Assembly: GCF_900116635.1 (NCBI RefSeq)
Contig: NZ_FPBJ01000024.1
Span: 1-52,224, forward strand
Direction of reading: 5' to 3'
Length of the DNA: 52,224 nucleotides
Origin: Xenorhabdus koppenhoeferi
GTDB lineage: Bacteria > Pseudomonadota > Gammaproteobacteria > Enterobacterales > Enterobacteriaceae
Under the pieces are notes generated by a model. That model made no database searches. It saw only the letters and a list, made by a program, of their open reading frames with translations, and had not been told where the DNA came from. Within the stretch, counting starts at the first letter, position 1; every line of letters begins with the position of its first letter. The position numbers and the translations under genes are program-made. Below, in pieces: positions 33,670 through 46,228 of the stretch.

Positions 33670-34821
33670 TTGTCTGAAGAATATGTAGCCTCTTCGATAA
33701 AGCAGCCGATCATGGCAACACGGATTTCGTTTTTTATTGCCGGATTCAGCATTGCAAGTTGGGCACCACTGATCCCGCTGGTAAAGGAACGATTGGGGTT
33801 GAGTGATGGCTCAATGGGGTTGCTGATATTGATATTTGGTATCGGCTCTTTCATTATGATGCCGATTGCAGGCATGCTGGCGACTCGTTTTGGTTGCCGG
33901 AAGGTTTTTACCTTCTTTGCCTTGCTGGCAATTTTGATATTGCCGGGGCTTAGTGTGCTCTCTACACCACTGACACTGGCTTGTGCCTTGTTTGTATTCG
34001 GTGCAGGCATTGGCGCGACTGATGTGGTAATCAATATTCACGCGGTCAATATTGAGAAACAGGTGCATCAACCGGTTATGTCGGGTTTCCATGCGTTGTT
34101 CAGCTTGGGGGGGATTGCCGGTGCAGGTCTTGTCAGCTTATTGCTGTTTATGGGCATTCCTCCATTTCAGGTCACCGTTGCTGTGGCGTTATTCATTATC
34201 CTGTTGTTGCTGCCGACGTGGAATGGGTTACTGGATAACGCTGAAACGGAGGAAACGCCATTTTTTGCCTTACCCCGGGGCATTGTTATTCTGATTGGCT
34301 CTCTCTGTTTTGTCGTTTATTTAATGGAAGGTTCCATGCTGGATTGGAGCGGGATCTTGCTAAGTAGCGTACATGACATGAGTCTCCATCAGGCTGGTTT
34401 TGGCTACACACTCTTCGCCATTACGATGACATGCGGCCGATTTTTGGGCGATAGAATTATTGCGGCTTTTGGATACCGGCGTGTATTTTTGGGCAGCGCA
34501 ATTTTAGCAACATCAGGTTTTGTTCTTATCTATCTGGCTACTGGCATGGTTCAGCTGGGAATTGCTTTCCTGATGATAGGTGCAGGGTTGTCTAACTTGG
34601 CACCGATGTTTTTCACCGCATCCGGGCAGCAAAAAGTAATGCCTGATGCGTTAGCAGTTTCTGCCGTTTCGACAATGGGATACTCGGGGATACTGCTTGG
34701 CCCGGCAATTATCGGAGGTTTAGCCCATCAAATAACATTGCATGGTGCTTTTGGCTGGATTGCTTTGCTGTCTCTTTCATTATTAGCGGGATACGGTTTG
34801 ATTAATCCCCCCAAAAAATAA
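33670..34821 (+). CDS. MFS transporter (YbjJ-like)
   Basis: A 383-residue major facilitator protein with about 12 membrane helices. The inter-helix 2/3 motif is present as GMLATRFGCRKVF (about 73-85) and a second-half counterpart as GDRIIAAFGYRRVF (about 260). The overall look is that of the E. coli YbjJ branch, whose substrates are poorly known. The TTG at 33670 is taken as start because GGAGGA lies eight bases ahead. A 149-base gap separates it from the phosphatase, and a TATAAT (33650-33655) sits just before the ribosome binding site, so it may have its own promoter. Import or export of the cluster's compound is inferred. Confidence 0.85.
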   Translation: MSEEYVASSIKQPIMATRISFFIAGFSIASWAPLIPLVKERLGLSDGSMGLLILIFGIGSFIMMPIAGMLATRFGCRKVFTFFALLAILILPGLSVLSTPLTLACALFVFGAGIGATDVVINIHAVNIEKQVHQPVMSGFHALFSLGGIAGAGLVSLLLFMGIPPFQVTVAVALFIILLLLPTWNGLLDNAETEETPFFALPRGIVILIGSLCFVVYLMEGSMLDWSGILLSSVHDMSLHQAGFGYTLFAITMTCGRFLGDRIIAAFGYRRVFLGSAILATSGFVLIYLATGMVQLGIAFLMIGAGLSNLAPMFFTASGQQKVMPDALAVSAVSTMGYSGILLGPAIIGGLAHQITLHGAFGWIALLSLSLLAGYGLINPPKK

Positions 34822-34835
34822 CAGGGTAAATATTG

Positions 34836-35432
34836 ATGAATTTGCAGGAATGTCAGTGGTTGAATGAGCCTGCCTCATGGTGGCATCAGGAAGATGAACT
34901 TCATGTTATGACGGATCATAAAACCGATTTCTGGCGTGATACATGGTATGGTTTTCAGCGTCATAGTGGTCATGTATTTGGTGGCTATATTGATGATTTT
35001 GAGCTTGAAGACGGTTTTACCGTTCAGTTTTGCATTGAAGGCCAGTTTGAGCAGTTATACGATCAGGCTGGCATTATGTTGCTGGTGGATGAGCAACATT
35101 GGCTGAAAGCCGGAATCGAGCATTCTGACGAGCAGGCAACCATTGGTAGTGTGCTGACAAATGGAGGCTCAGACTGGGCGATGGGAATTTTTCCGGGTAA
35201 TCCCGATAAGTTTTGGCTGCGGCTCACTTATGGAGAGGATGCTATCCGGTTACAGTATTCCACTGATGGTGTGACATGGCCGTTACTGAGATTGTCTCCT
35301 TTTAAGGTGAGTAATCGGCGCATTTTTGTTGGCGCAATGTGTTGCTCGCCGGAGCGTGAAGGATTACAGGTGAAATTTTCTGATTTCAGGTTGATGCCAT
35401 CAATGAAAAAACACCTGCATGATTTGAGTTAG
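34836..35432 (+). CDS. DUF1349 (concanavalin A-like fold) protein
   Basis: The 198-residue soluble product matches the DUF1349 family: DFWRDTWYGFQRHSGHVFGG near residue 29, QAGIMLLVDEQHWLKAGIE (about 80-98), then beta-strand-rich sequence with SDWAMG and RIFVGAMCCSPEREGL. The fold is predicted to be a lectin/glucanase-like beta-sandwich; the family has no established reaction, though its fold suggests carbohydrate contact. There is no signal peptide, so it is cytoplasmic. It follows the transporter by 14 bases and is certainly in its operon. Confidence 0.8.
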   Translation: MNLQECQWLNEPASWWHQEDELHVMTDHKTDFWRDTWYGFQRHSGHVFGGYIDDFELEDGFTVQFCIEGQFEQLYDQAGIMLLVDEQHWLKAGIEHSDEQATIGSVLTNGGSDWAMGIFPGNPDKFWLRLTYGEDAIRLQYSTDGVTWPLLRLSPFKVSNRRIFVGAMCCSPEREGLQVKFSDFRLMPSMKKHLHDLS

Positions 35433-35496
35433 TGTGTTACGACGTACTAATGGTTTTTTATCCAATTATGATCTTATTTTGGTGTATTAAAAGATA

Positions 35497-35518
35497 AGGT
35501 GCTGCGGTTGCAGCACCT
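35497..35518 (-). terminator. Terminator at the end of the thi operon
   Basis: AGGTGCTGC/GCAGCACCT form a 9-bp perfect stem with a four-base loop; on the minus strand it is followed by TATCTTTT. It lies 23 bases past the thiH stop codon. It may also slow plus-strand transcripts from the DUF1349 gene, although no T-run follows on that side. Confidence 0.7.
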
Positions 35519-35541
35519 CAAAGAACGGTTCTTTAAGATAA

Positions 35542-36670
35542 TTACCGACCCAAATAATTATCCCAATCTTTCCAGACGGGTTGCAAACCGACTCTGGCTA
35601 AAGTCTCAGCGACCTGAAAAACGGGACGATTGTCGTGGGGAGCAAATTGCTCCAGCTCGTGATGCCCATCGGCATAGCCGCCCGGTTGGGTTTTGGAACC
35701 TGCACTGATGCTATTGATCGCGAGTGGCACAACGTGATCGCGGAAGAAAGGTGACTCGCGGGTGGAAAGTGAAAGTTCTACATCTGGTGCCAGCAGGCGA
35801 AATGCGCAAATCAGTTGCACCAATTCGGCTTCATTCATGATGGAAGCTGGTTCAATGCCGCCTGCACAGGGGCGTAGCCGTGGGAAGGAGATGGAGTAAC
35901 GACTTTTCCAGAATTGTTTTTGCAGGAAAAGCAGATGCTCCGCTACCATATAGCAATCGGTTCTCCAATTGTGGGATAACCCGATCAAAGCACCCAATCC
36001 AATCTTGTCGATACCTGCCCGTCCAAGGCGTTCTGGTGTTTCCAGCCGCCAGTGGAAATCCTGTTTTTTGCCTTTTAAATGGTGCAACTGATAGCTGGGT
36101 TGGTGATAAGTTTCTTGGTAGACCATCACGCCATCCAGCCCCAGAGTTTTTAGTTCGGCGTACTCTTCTTGTGCCAATGGCTGGACTTCCATTGAGGCTG
36201 AACTGAAATGGCGATGTATCAAGGGAAGATAGCGGCGAAAATAATCCATGCCAACTTTGTTTTGATGCTCTCCTGTTACCAGCAAGATGTGCTCAAATCC
36301 CAGTTTCTTCAGTGCCAGGCATTCCGCCTCAATTTCCTGTTCATCCAGCGTCTTGCGTTTAATGTGATTACTCATGGAGAAACCACAATAGGTACAGTCG
36401 TTAGCACACAGATTGGAAAGGTAGAGTGGGATAAAAAATCCCACGGTATTACCAAAACGCTGGCGGGTGAGTTGCTGCGCACGCTGGGCGAGCGGCTCAA
36501 GATACGGCAGAGCGGCGGGGGAAAGCAGTGCCATAAAATCATCCAGAGTCAGACGGTCGCTATATCATTAGTGCGCGTTTAACATTCTGTGATGTTTTAC
36601 TGTTGATGCTCAGGGTGATGTCATCCCAATCCAATTGTTCCCAGCGCCGGCGAAAAGTGGCGGATTTCAT
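35542..36670 (-). pseudogene. thiH: 2-iminoacetate synthase ThiH, frameshifted near the N-terminus
   Basis: ThiH is the radical-SAM enzyme that cleaves tyrosine to dehydroglycine for the thiazole ring. The normal start (ATG 36670) overlaps the thiG stop (ATGA) and encodes [18 protein letters not shown], but this frame meets TAG at 36560 after 36 codons. The rest of ThiH continues in another frame from about 36557 (SDRLTLDDF, then MALLSPAA) to the end. Between the two homologous parts lie seven bases, i.e. one extra or two missing. The downstream frame has an ATG at 36534 (330 residues) and keeps the radical-SAM motif CANDCTYCGF, so a protein lacking about 46 residues could be made, but activity is doubtful. 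A sequencing error is the alternative. Confidence 0.8.
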
Positions 36671-37434
36671 AATGCCCCCAGAAAATCAGTCAGCGGGCTG
36701 GAAGCTTCAGCGTGAGATTTCTGGCTTGCTACGCCCGCCTGATGTGACAGTTCGCCGGCTTCAATGGCGGTTTTGAACGCCAATGCCATTTTTACCGGAT
36801 TGCGGGCAACTGCAATCGCGGTATTGACCAGCACCGCATCCGCGCCCATTTCGATGGCGGCCAGAGCATGGCTCGGCGCCCCGATACCTGCATCAACAAC
36901 GACGGGAACGTTAGCCTGTTCGATGATGATTTGCAGAAAGTCGCGGGTCAGCAAGCCCTTATTTGAGCCGATAGGTGCCCCCAATGGCATGACAGCAGCA
37001 CAGCCAACCTCTTCCAGCCGACGGCACAGGACGGGATCCGCACCACAATAAGGCAGGACGATAAACCCTTCTTTCACTAATTGTTCAGCCGCTTTCAGCG
37101 TTTCAATCGGATCGGGCAGCAGGTATTTGACATCGGGGTGGATCTCCAGCTTTACCCAGTTGGTTCCCAATGCTTCCCGCGCAAGATGAGCGGCGAATAT
37201 CGCCTCTTCTGCGGTTTTTGCGCCAGAAGTATTGGGGAGCAGCTTAACACCCAACTGTTGCAGCGGCGCGAGAATGCCATCTTCATTGCCATGAAGATCG
37301 ATTCGTTTCATCGCCATTGTTACTAATTGACTTCCAGAAGCGCGGATCGATTCGATCATTAATCCTGCATTCGAGAATTTGCCGGTTCCGGTAAACAGGC
37401 GGGAGTGAAAGTGAGAATCAGCAATCTTTAACAT
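36667..37434 (-). CDS. thiG: Thiazole synthase ThiG
   Basis: ThiG builds the thiazole phosphate from deoxyxylulose phosphate, dehydroglycine and sulfur carried by ThiS. The 255-residue product (E. coli 256) has the family start with [12 protein letters not shown], the Schiff-base lysine in WVKLEIHPD (about 94), and phosphate-binding [20 protein letters not shown] (about 183-202). It has a GGAGA ribosome binding site. The gene is intact, but its dehydroglycine supplier ThiH is frameshifted, so the pathway probably fails here. Confidence 0.95.
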   Translation of the reverse strand: MLKIADSHFHSRLFTGTGKFSNAGLMIESIRASGSQLVTMAMKRIDLHGNEDGILAPLQQLGVKLLPNTSGAKTAEEAIFAAHLAREALGTNWVKLEIHPDVKYLLPDPIETLKAAEQLVKEGFIVLPYCGADPVLCRRLEEVGCAAVMPLGAPIGSNKGLLTRDFLQIIIEQANVPVVVDAGIGAPSHALAAIEMGADAVLVNTAIAVARNPVKMALAFKTAIEAGELSHQAGVASQKSHAEASSPLTDFLGAL

Positions 37435-37461
37435 AATTAATCTCCGACAATATTCGCCACA

Positions 37462-37658
37462 TTAACCACCGGCAATGGCCTGAAACAGCAGGATACTGTC
37501 CCCATCATTAACATGATGGGTATGCCATTCTGAACGCGGGATAATGGCCTGGTTGATGGCTAAGGCGATACCTGTTTGAGTGCGCTGTATATGTTCAAGC
37601 AACTGTCCGATTGTGATGGGCGCACTGAGTGTGATCGGTTGATCGTTGACGATAATAT

Positions 37659-37662
<4 letters not shown>
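37462..37662 (-). CDS. thiS: Sulfur carrier protein ThiS
   Basis: A 66-residue ubiquitin-like sulfur carrier. It ends in the required Gly-Gly (LLFQAIAGG), which ThiF adenylates so that a thiocarboxylate can form for thiazole synthesis. The start overlaps the thiF stop codon (ATGA), indicating coupled translation. The gene appears intact. Confidence 0.93.
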
Positions 37663-41026
<3,364 letters not shown>

Positions 41027-41166
41027 TTATCACCTGTATCATTGCTGATCAGGCTTAAGTTGAGAAAATTGCTTGTCTGGAGCTCGCAGGGAGTAATGGT
41101 TTGTTGCTGAATATGGTTTGTACACGATGCTGTCATAGGTGTACTAATATATCAGCGAGGTGATTA

Positions 41167-41278
41167 CTCTTGTTCCCTTCGCGGGTATTAGCCCGATCAG
41201 GTTCTGCGGATCCCGAATAAACGGTCTCAGCCTGTGTCCATCGTGGTATACGCTGAACGCTAGGCACTCCGACAAGAA
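41167..41278 (-). promoter_or_regulatory. TPP riboswitch (THI element) of the thi operon
   Basis: Read on the minus strand the element contains the THI-box hallmarks GGCTGAGACC, AGAACCTGATC and CTAATACCCGCGAAGGGAAC, closed by CTTGT/ACAAG as P1. It binds thiamine pyrophosphate and represses translation or transcription of the following operon. It lies 158 bases before the thiC start and looks fully preserved even though thiC is dead. Confidence 0.92.
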
Positions 41279-41299
41279 AAAACATCCCAGAGTATAAAA

Positions 41300-41513
41300 G
41301 GGGATTATAAAAACTACAACCTTTAACTGTAATCTTTTGGCAGATATCTACTTGTTCTTGTGGGACTTTGTGCATATTCAGCTTACCTGCACAGTAGTCA
41401 GCTATCATTTTCTGATCTGCCTCAAGAAAACGGGGATCAGTAATGATATTTTTCTCCCATAGATATTGTGTCCATAACTGGCCGGAATCTTCGCAAATTA
41501 ATGTTTCATCTAA
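41300..41513 (-). pseudogene. HAD-IB phosphatase remnant
   Basis: Within a minus-strand frame, residues LDETLICEDSGQLW, EKNIITDPRFLEADQKMI and ADYCAGKLNM match the N-terminus of HAD-IB hydrolases (family pattern FDLDETLI..DS..W). Here the frame lacks its start and the first catalytic aspartate (KCLDETLI in place of FDLDETLI). The break point coincides with the end of a palindromic repeat (41515-41536), and similarity fades about 50 residues in. It is therefore a fragment, truncated on both sides. In E. coli this slot between thiC and nudC holds rsd, of which I see no trace. Confidence 0.5.
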
Positions 41514-41514
41514 A

Positions 41515-41536
41515 CACTTGAAAGACGAAGAGTATA
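41515..41536. repeat. Right-end fragment of the palindromic repeat
   Basis: CACTTGAAAGACGAAGAGTATA matches the right terminus (AACTTGAAAGACGAAGGGTATA) of the rpoB-rpoC element. It abuts the truncated HAD-IB fragment and lies 54 bases upstream of nudC. Confidence 0.65.
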
Positions 41537-41590
41537 AATGAACATTATATCCTTGAAGACAATCGTACAACTCATGATGGATAGATACAG

Positions 41591-42367
41591 ATGATACAGC
41601 AAAAATTGACAGGTACAGAACAGGGCTGGTGGATTGTCAGTCTTGAGAATCAAATCTGGCTACCGCAGGGGGAGTTACCAACAGGGACTGCCCGCGAATG
41701 GTCATTGCAGGACCACATGGCGCAGCCCATCGGAGAATGGTTGGGGAATACAGTGTGGCTGATCCGCCATAAAATGGCTTCAGATATGTCTTCTCACCGT
41801 TTATTTGTTGATCGGGAAACCAAATTATTTCAATTGGTAGGGCGTGCTGTGCAATTGGCTGAGTTTTATCGTTCACATCACTACTGTGGTTACTGTGGTC
41901 ATGAAATGCAGCATAGCCAACATGAATGGGCCTGTTTGTGCAACCACTGTCAGGAATGTTATTACCCACAAATTGCTCCCAGTATTATTGTTGGCATTCG
42001 TCGTGATGAGCATATTTTGTTGGCACAGCACCAGCGTAGCCGAAACGGTATTCATACTGTGCTTGCTGGGTTTGTGGAAGTCGGTGAAACGTTGGAAGAA
42101 GCGGTGCATCGCGAAGTGATGGAAGAGAGTGGAATTAAAATCTGTAACTTGCGATATGTCGCTTCTCAACCATGGCCTTTCCCGAACTCATTGATGGTGG
42201 GGTTTTTGGCCGATTATGATAGTGGTGAAATTACAATTGATCCCGTCGAGCTTATCAGTGCAGACTGGTATCGCTACGATAACCTTCCTTTGATCCCTCC
42301 TTCTGATACGATTTCCCGTCGTTTAATTGACGATACGGTTGCGTTGTGTCGCCAGCAGTCATGTTAA
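41591..42367 (+). CDS. nudC: NAD-capped RNA hydrolase / NADH pyrophosphatase NudC
   Basis: NudC removes the NAD cap from bacterial RNAs and hydrolyses NAD(H) to NMN(H) and AMP. The 258-residue product (E. coli 257) has the zinc ribbon CGYCG...CLCNHCQEC (about 99-121), the Nudix box [20 protein letters not shown] (about 159-178) and the NADH-type motif SQPWPFPNS (about 191-199). It is transcribed away from the thi operon and converges with dcp. Confidence 0.95.
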   Translation: MIQQKLTGTEQGWWIVSLENQIWLPQGELPTGTAREWSLQDHMAQPIGEWLGNTVWLIRHKMASDMSSHRLFVDRETKLFQLVGRAVQLAEFYRSHHYCGYCGHEMQHSQHEWACLCNHCQECYYPQIAPSIIVGIRRDEHILLAQHQRSRNGIHTVLAGFVEVGETLEEAVHREVMEESGIKICNLRYVASQPWPFPNSLMVGFLADYDSGEITIDPVELISADWYRYDNLPLIPPSDTISRRLIDDTVALCRQQSC

Positions 42368-42497
42368 TTGCTCAGTGAGTTGAGAAAGGGCTTTTAAAAA
42401 TATGTCCGGATCTGCAAGGGGATAATCGGTAACGGCTAATACAACTGTGACCGTATATCCCCTTCATTTTAAATCCCATAGGGTATGGCAATATACC

Positions 42498-44705
42498 TTA
42501 TTCTTTTTGTTCCTTTAGGCCCCGTTTTTTTAGCATAGGCTCAATACTTGGTGGCTTACCGCGGAAGTCGATATACAGCTTTTCCAGGTCTTCACTATTG
42601 CCACGTGACAGCACCTTATCGCGGAAACGTTGGCCATTCTCTAGTGTCAGTCCTCCGTGTTCGGTAAACCAGACAAAGGCATCGTCTGCCAGCATTTCTG
42701 TCCACAGATAAGCGTAATAGCCGGCAGAATAGCCGCCACCCCAAATGTGTTTGAAATAGCTGGAACGATAGCGCGGCGGCACGTAGCTGAGAGCGATATT
42801 GTCTTGTTGCAGAGACTCCTCTTCAAATTTATCTACATCCTTCTGTGGCTGATCAGTGGCCAGCATATGCCAGTGCATATCCAACAATGCGGCTGACAGC
42901 ATCTCGGTCATGAGGTAACCTTTGTTGAATTTGTCAGCCTTATTGATCTTATCCACCAACGCCTGTGGCATGGCTTCACCGGTTTGGTAATGCCTGGCGT
43001 AATGGGCAAATACCTTTGGATCACGCGCCCAGTACTCATTAAGTTGTGAGGGAAATTCCACAAAATCACGGGCGGTATTGGTACCGGACAGACTTGGATA
43101 TTTCTGATCGGCAAACATGCCGTGCAAGGCATGCCCAAACTCATGGAACAGGATAATCACTTCATCATACGACAATAGTGCGGGCTGGCCCGGCGCAGGT
43201 TTGGTAAAGTTGGTGACGTTGTAAATCACCGGTTTGGTTCCAATGAGCTTTGACTGACCGACAAAATTATTCATCCAGGCTCCACCCCCTTTATTGTCAC
43301 GTTTGAAGTTATCAGTATAAAACAACGCCAACGGCTTCCCGTCGTTATCGAAAACTTCATACACTCGGACATCGGGTTGATAAACCGGAATATCTTTACG
43401 TTCTTTAAAAGTGATGCCATACAGCAGATTAGCAGCATAGAATACGCCATTGTTCAGAACGTTATTCAGCTCGAAATACGGCTTAATTTGTGACTCATCC
43501 AAATCATATTTTGCTTGGCGTACCTGTTCAGCATAAAACGACCAGTCCCAAGCCTCCAGCTTGAAGTCTCCTTTTTGCTGGTCAATCACTGCCTGAATGT
43601 CTTTGGCCTCGCGCTCAGCGCGTGCCGTTGCTGCTGGTACAATATCGCGCAAAAATTTCAGCGCGTCTTTAGGCGTTTTTGCCATCTGATTTTGCAGTTT
43701 CCACGATGCATAATCCGGGAAGCCCAGCAGCTTAGCCTGCTCAGCACGGAGCTTCGCTAGTCGGCTCAGGGTTTGACGGGTGTCATTATCGTCACCTTTT
43801 TCGGCTCGGCTCCACGAGGCTTCAAATAACGCCTTACGTGTCTTGCGATCTTTCAGGTCTTGCAAACGTGGCTGCTGAGTGGTGTTTTGCAATACCAACA
43901 GCCATTGGTTGTCTAGCTTACGCTCATTGGCAGCCTGAGCAGCCGCAGCAATTTCGCCATCGGATAGCCCATCCAGCCAGGTTTTATCTTGAACCACCAG
44001 CGCGCCATTCTTGGTTGCTGCCAGCAATTTATTGGTGAACTGGGTACTGAGTATTGCTGCTTCCTGATTCAAAGCTTTTAACTTTACTTTATCCGGATCA
44101 GGCAAGTTGGCCCCTGCTAACTCGAAGCGTTGATAAGTCACTTCCACCAATCGGCGCGATTCCGGGTCCAGATTCAACGTTTCGCGCTGCTGATAAACAG
44201 CTTTGATACGGTTGAACAGCTTACTGTTCAACATAATTTCATCCTTCATCGCCGCCAGCTTTGGTGAAATATCCTCATCCAGTTTTTGTAGTTTGTCAGT
44301 GCTGTTAGCTGATGTCATCGCTCCAAATACGTTCATTACCCGTGTCAACATTGCGCCTGATTTCTCCAGTGCGACAAATGTATTTTCAAAGTCAGGTGTG
44401 GCGGGATTATTGGCTATTTTCCCGATCTCTTCCAGTTTCTGTTTAATGCCGGCAGCAATTGCGGGTGCATAGTCTGTTTCTTTTATTTTATCGAACGGAG
44501 GAGCCTGAAATGGTAGTTTGCTTGTGGAGAAGAAAGGGTTTTTGTGCTTGTACTGCTGTTGATTAGATTCACCGCTCACATTCATCTCCTTTACCTGATC
44601 ACTTGATGCGTTCGTGTGGTCAGATCCCGGTTTATTTTCTTCGGCCTGCGCCTGAGTGCCTAGCGCCAAGCTAATAGCCAGTACTAAAGTGGATAAACGT
44701 ATCAA
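42498..44705 (-). CDS. dcp: Peptidyl-dipeptidase Dcp (M3 family), with signal peptide
   Basis: Dcp is a zinc metallopeptidase that removes C-terminal dipeptides from oligopeptides. The zinc motif HEFGHALHGMF and downstream ligand helix EFPSQLNEYW are present, as is the family start NPFFSTSKLPFQAPPFDKI. Ahead of that is a signal peptide (MIRLSTLVLAISLALGTQAQA) and a polar spacer of about 40 residues, predicting a periplasmic enzyme. The TTG at 44705 was chosen since GGAGGAG lies six bases ahead; the ATG at 44720 overlaps that site and would add five residues. The product has 735 residues (E. coli 681). Between nudC and hemE, this gene has no counterpart in the E. coli order. Confidence 0.92.
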   Translation of the reverse strand: MIRLSTLVLAISLALGTQAQAEENKPGSDHTNASSDQVKEMNVSGESNQQQYKHKNPFFSTSKLPFQAPPFDKIKETDYAPAIAAGIKQKLEEIGKIANNPATPDFENTFVALEKSGAMLTRVMNVFGAMTSANSTDKLQKLDEDISPKLAAMKDEIMLNSKLFNRIKAVYQQRETLNLDPESRRLVEVTYQRFELAGANLPDPDKVKLKALNQEAAILSTQFTNKLLAATKNGALVVQDKTWLDGLSDGEIAAAAQAANERKLDNQWLLVLQNTTQQPRLQDLKDRKTRKALFEASWSRAEKGDDNDTRQTLSRLAKLRAEQAKLLGFPDYASWKLQNQMAKTPKDALKFLRDIVPAATARAEREAKDIQAVIDQQKGDFKLEAWDWSFYAEQVRQAKYDLDESQIKPYFELNNVLNNGVFYAANLLYGITFKERKDIPVYQPDVRVYEVFDNDGKPLALFYTDNFKRDNKGGGAWMNNFVGQSKLIGTKPVIYNVTNFTKPAPGQPALLSYDEVIILFHEFGHALHGMFADQKYPSLSGTNTARDFVEFPSQLNEYWARDPKVFAHYARHYQTGEAMPQALVDKINKADKFNKGYLMTEMLSAALLDMHWHMLATDQPQKDVDKFEEESLQQDNIALSYVPPRYRSSYFKHIWGGGYSAGYYAYLWTEMLADDAFVWFTEHGGLTLENGQRFRDKVLSRGNSEDLEKLYIDFRGKPPSIEPMLKKRGLKEQKE

Positions 44706-44720
44706 TTGAAACTCCTCCAT

Positions 44721-45000
44721 GTAGGTCTAATAGGTTATTTATCAATGAAAATAACTTCATAAGTACTTTGATGCAGTCAATTAACTAATGTAAATCAATT
44801 CATTTAACGATTAACTGAAGAGCGCGAACAATAATAGCGAGAACAATGAAGGATGATGGCAACGTGAGAAACCCTTCCCTGCGCATAACACATTAATAAC
44901 ATAAAAATAATATAATGGGGGCAATAAGCTGTTGGGCATAGCCCTTGTTCCGGGTTTTGTGACTCTGCCCATAAATTTTTTCAGCCGATGTCGTTCGTTA
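44721..45000. other. Intergenic region upstream of dcp and hemE
   Basis: This is the first part of the 400-base gap between divergent dcp and hemE. It is AT-rich with no supportable gene. It should hold the dcp promoter on the minus strand; I could not place it with confidence. Confidence 0.3.
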
Positions 45001-45060
45001 TATACCCAATGGATTCGAGTTACAGCCAATAAAGCCGTAGTTTGAAAGACGACGGGTATT
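45001..45060. repeat. Short copy of the palindromic repeat upstream of hemE
   Basis: TATACCCAATGGATTCGAGT at the left and GTTTGAAAGACGACGGGTATT at the right match the termini of the rpoB-rpoC element; the central hairpins are missing. It ends 100 bases before the hemE start. An extended -10-like TGTTATCAT (45114-45122) lies between it and hemE but has no convincing -35. Confidence 0.75.
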
Positions 45061-45159
45061 GCTGCTTGAACGTTTATTTATTGGAGGTCAAGACGGAAGT
45101 TCGGTTTCCGACGTGTTATCATGCGCCCGCTTTTTGTCGATAATCAAAGGGAGCCTGTC

Positions 45160-46224
45160 ATGAATGAGTTGAAAAACGACCGCTATCTGCGTGCCTTATT
45201 ACGTCAGCCTGTTGATATTACACCTGTGTGGATGATGCGTCAGGCCGGTCGATATTTACCAGAATATAAAGCGACACGTCAGGAGGCGGGAGATTTCATC
45301 TCGTTATGTAAAAATACTGAGCTGGCTTGCGAAGTCACTCTTCAGCCCCTGCGCCGTTTTCCTCTGGATGCTGCGATCCTGTTTTCTGATATCTTGACTA
45401 TTCCTGATGCGATGGGGTTGGGGCTTTATTTTGAAGCGGGCGAAGGGCCACGTTTTCAATCTCCGATTCTTAATCATGCTGATGTGGAAAAGTTGCCTGT
45501 CCCTGATCCAGAAATGGCGCTGGGCTATGTGATGGATGCTGTTCGTGCGATCCGCAATGCGTTGGCAGGTCAGGTTCCTCTGATCGGTTTTTCCGGTAGC
45601 CCGTGGACACTGGCAACCTATATGGTTGAAGGAGGAAGCAGCAAGGCATTTACCAAAATTAAAGCCATGATGTATGCTGAACCTGCGACATTGCATATGT
45701 TACTGGATAAATTGGCAAACAGCGTTATTCTATATCTGAACGCGCAAATTAAAGCGGGCGCTCAATCTGTCATGATTTTCGATACTTGGGGTGGAGTCTT
45801 ATCTCATCGCGCTTATCTGGAGTTTTCCCTGCAATATATGCATAAAATTGTAGATGGGTTGATCCGTGAACACGAAGGCCGTCGTGTGCCTGTTACCCTG
45901 TTTACCAAAGGGGGAGGCCAATGGCTTGAGGCGATGGCGGCAACGGGGTGTGATGCACTTGGGTTGGATTGGACGACGAATATTGCTGATGCCCGCCGTC
46001 GTGTTGGAGATAAGGTTGCTTTACAGGGTAATATGGACCCATCCACGCTGTATGCTGCACCGGCACGAATTGAAGAAGAAGTTTCAAGAATTTTACAAGA
46101 TTTTGGTGCAGGCAACGGGCATGTTTTCAATTTGGGACATGGCATTCATCAGGATGTTCAACCAGAGCACGCCGGCACCTTTGTCGAAGTAGTACACAGA
46201 CTTTCAGCAAAATATCATCAATAA
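45160..46224 (+). CDS. hemE: Uroporphyrinogen decarboxylase
   Basis: HemE decarboxylates the four acetate side chains of uroporphyrinogen III to give coproporphyrinogen III in heme synthesis. The product has 354 residues as in E. coli. The family signature [15 protein letters not shown] (about 22-36) and the catalytic aspartate region [15 protein letters not shown] (about 74-88) are present. The ATG at 45160 was chosen for its AGGGAG site and family start [12 protein letters not shown]; the upstream in-frame ATG at 45121 was rejected. nfi follows after four bases. Confidence 0.97.
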   Translation: MNELKNDRYLRALLRQPVDITPVWMMRQAGRYLPEYKATRQEAGDFISLCKNTELACEVTLQPLRRFPLDAAILFSDILTIPDAMGLGLYFEAGEGPRFQSPILNHADVEKLPVPDPEMALGYVMDAVRAIRNALAGQVPLIGFSGSPWTLATYMVEGGSSKAFTKIKAMMYAEPATLHMLLDKLANSVILYLNAQIKAGAQSVMIFDTWGGVLSHRAYLEFSLQYMHKIVDGLIREHEGRRVPVTLFTKGGGQWLEAMAATGCDALGLDWTTNIADARRRVGDKVALQGNMDPSTLYAAPARIEEEVSRILQDFGAGNGHVFNLGHGIHQDVQPEHAGTFVEVVHRLSAKYHQ

Positions 46225-46228
46225 CTTT

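Noticed and set aside
41133-41570. Full 145-codon minus-strand frame between thiC and nudC as a real gene
   Set aside because: Its C-terminal third is the TPP riboswitch read as protein and its N-terminus is a repeat end; only the middle is a HAD-IB fragment.
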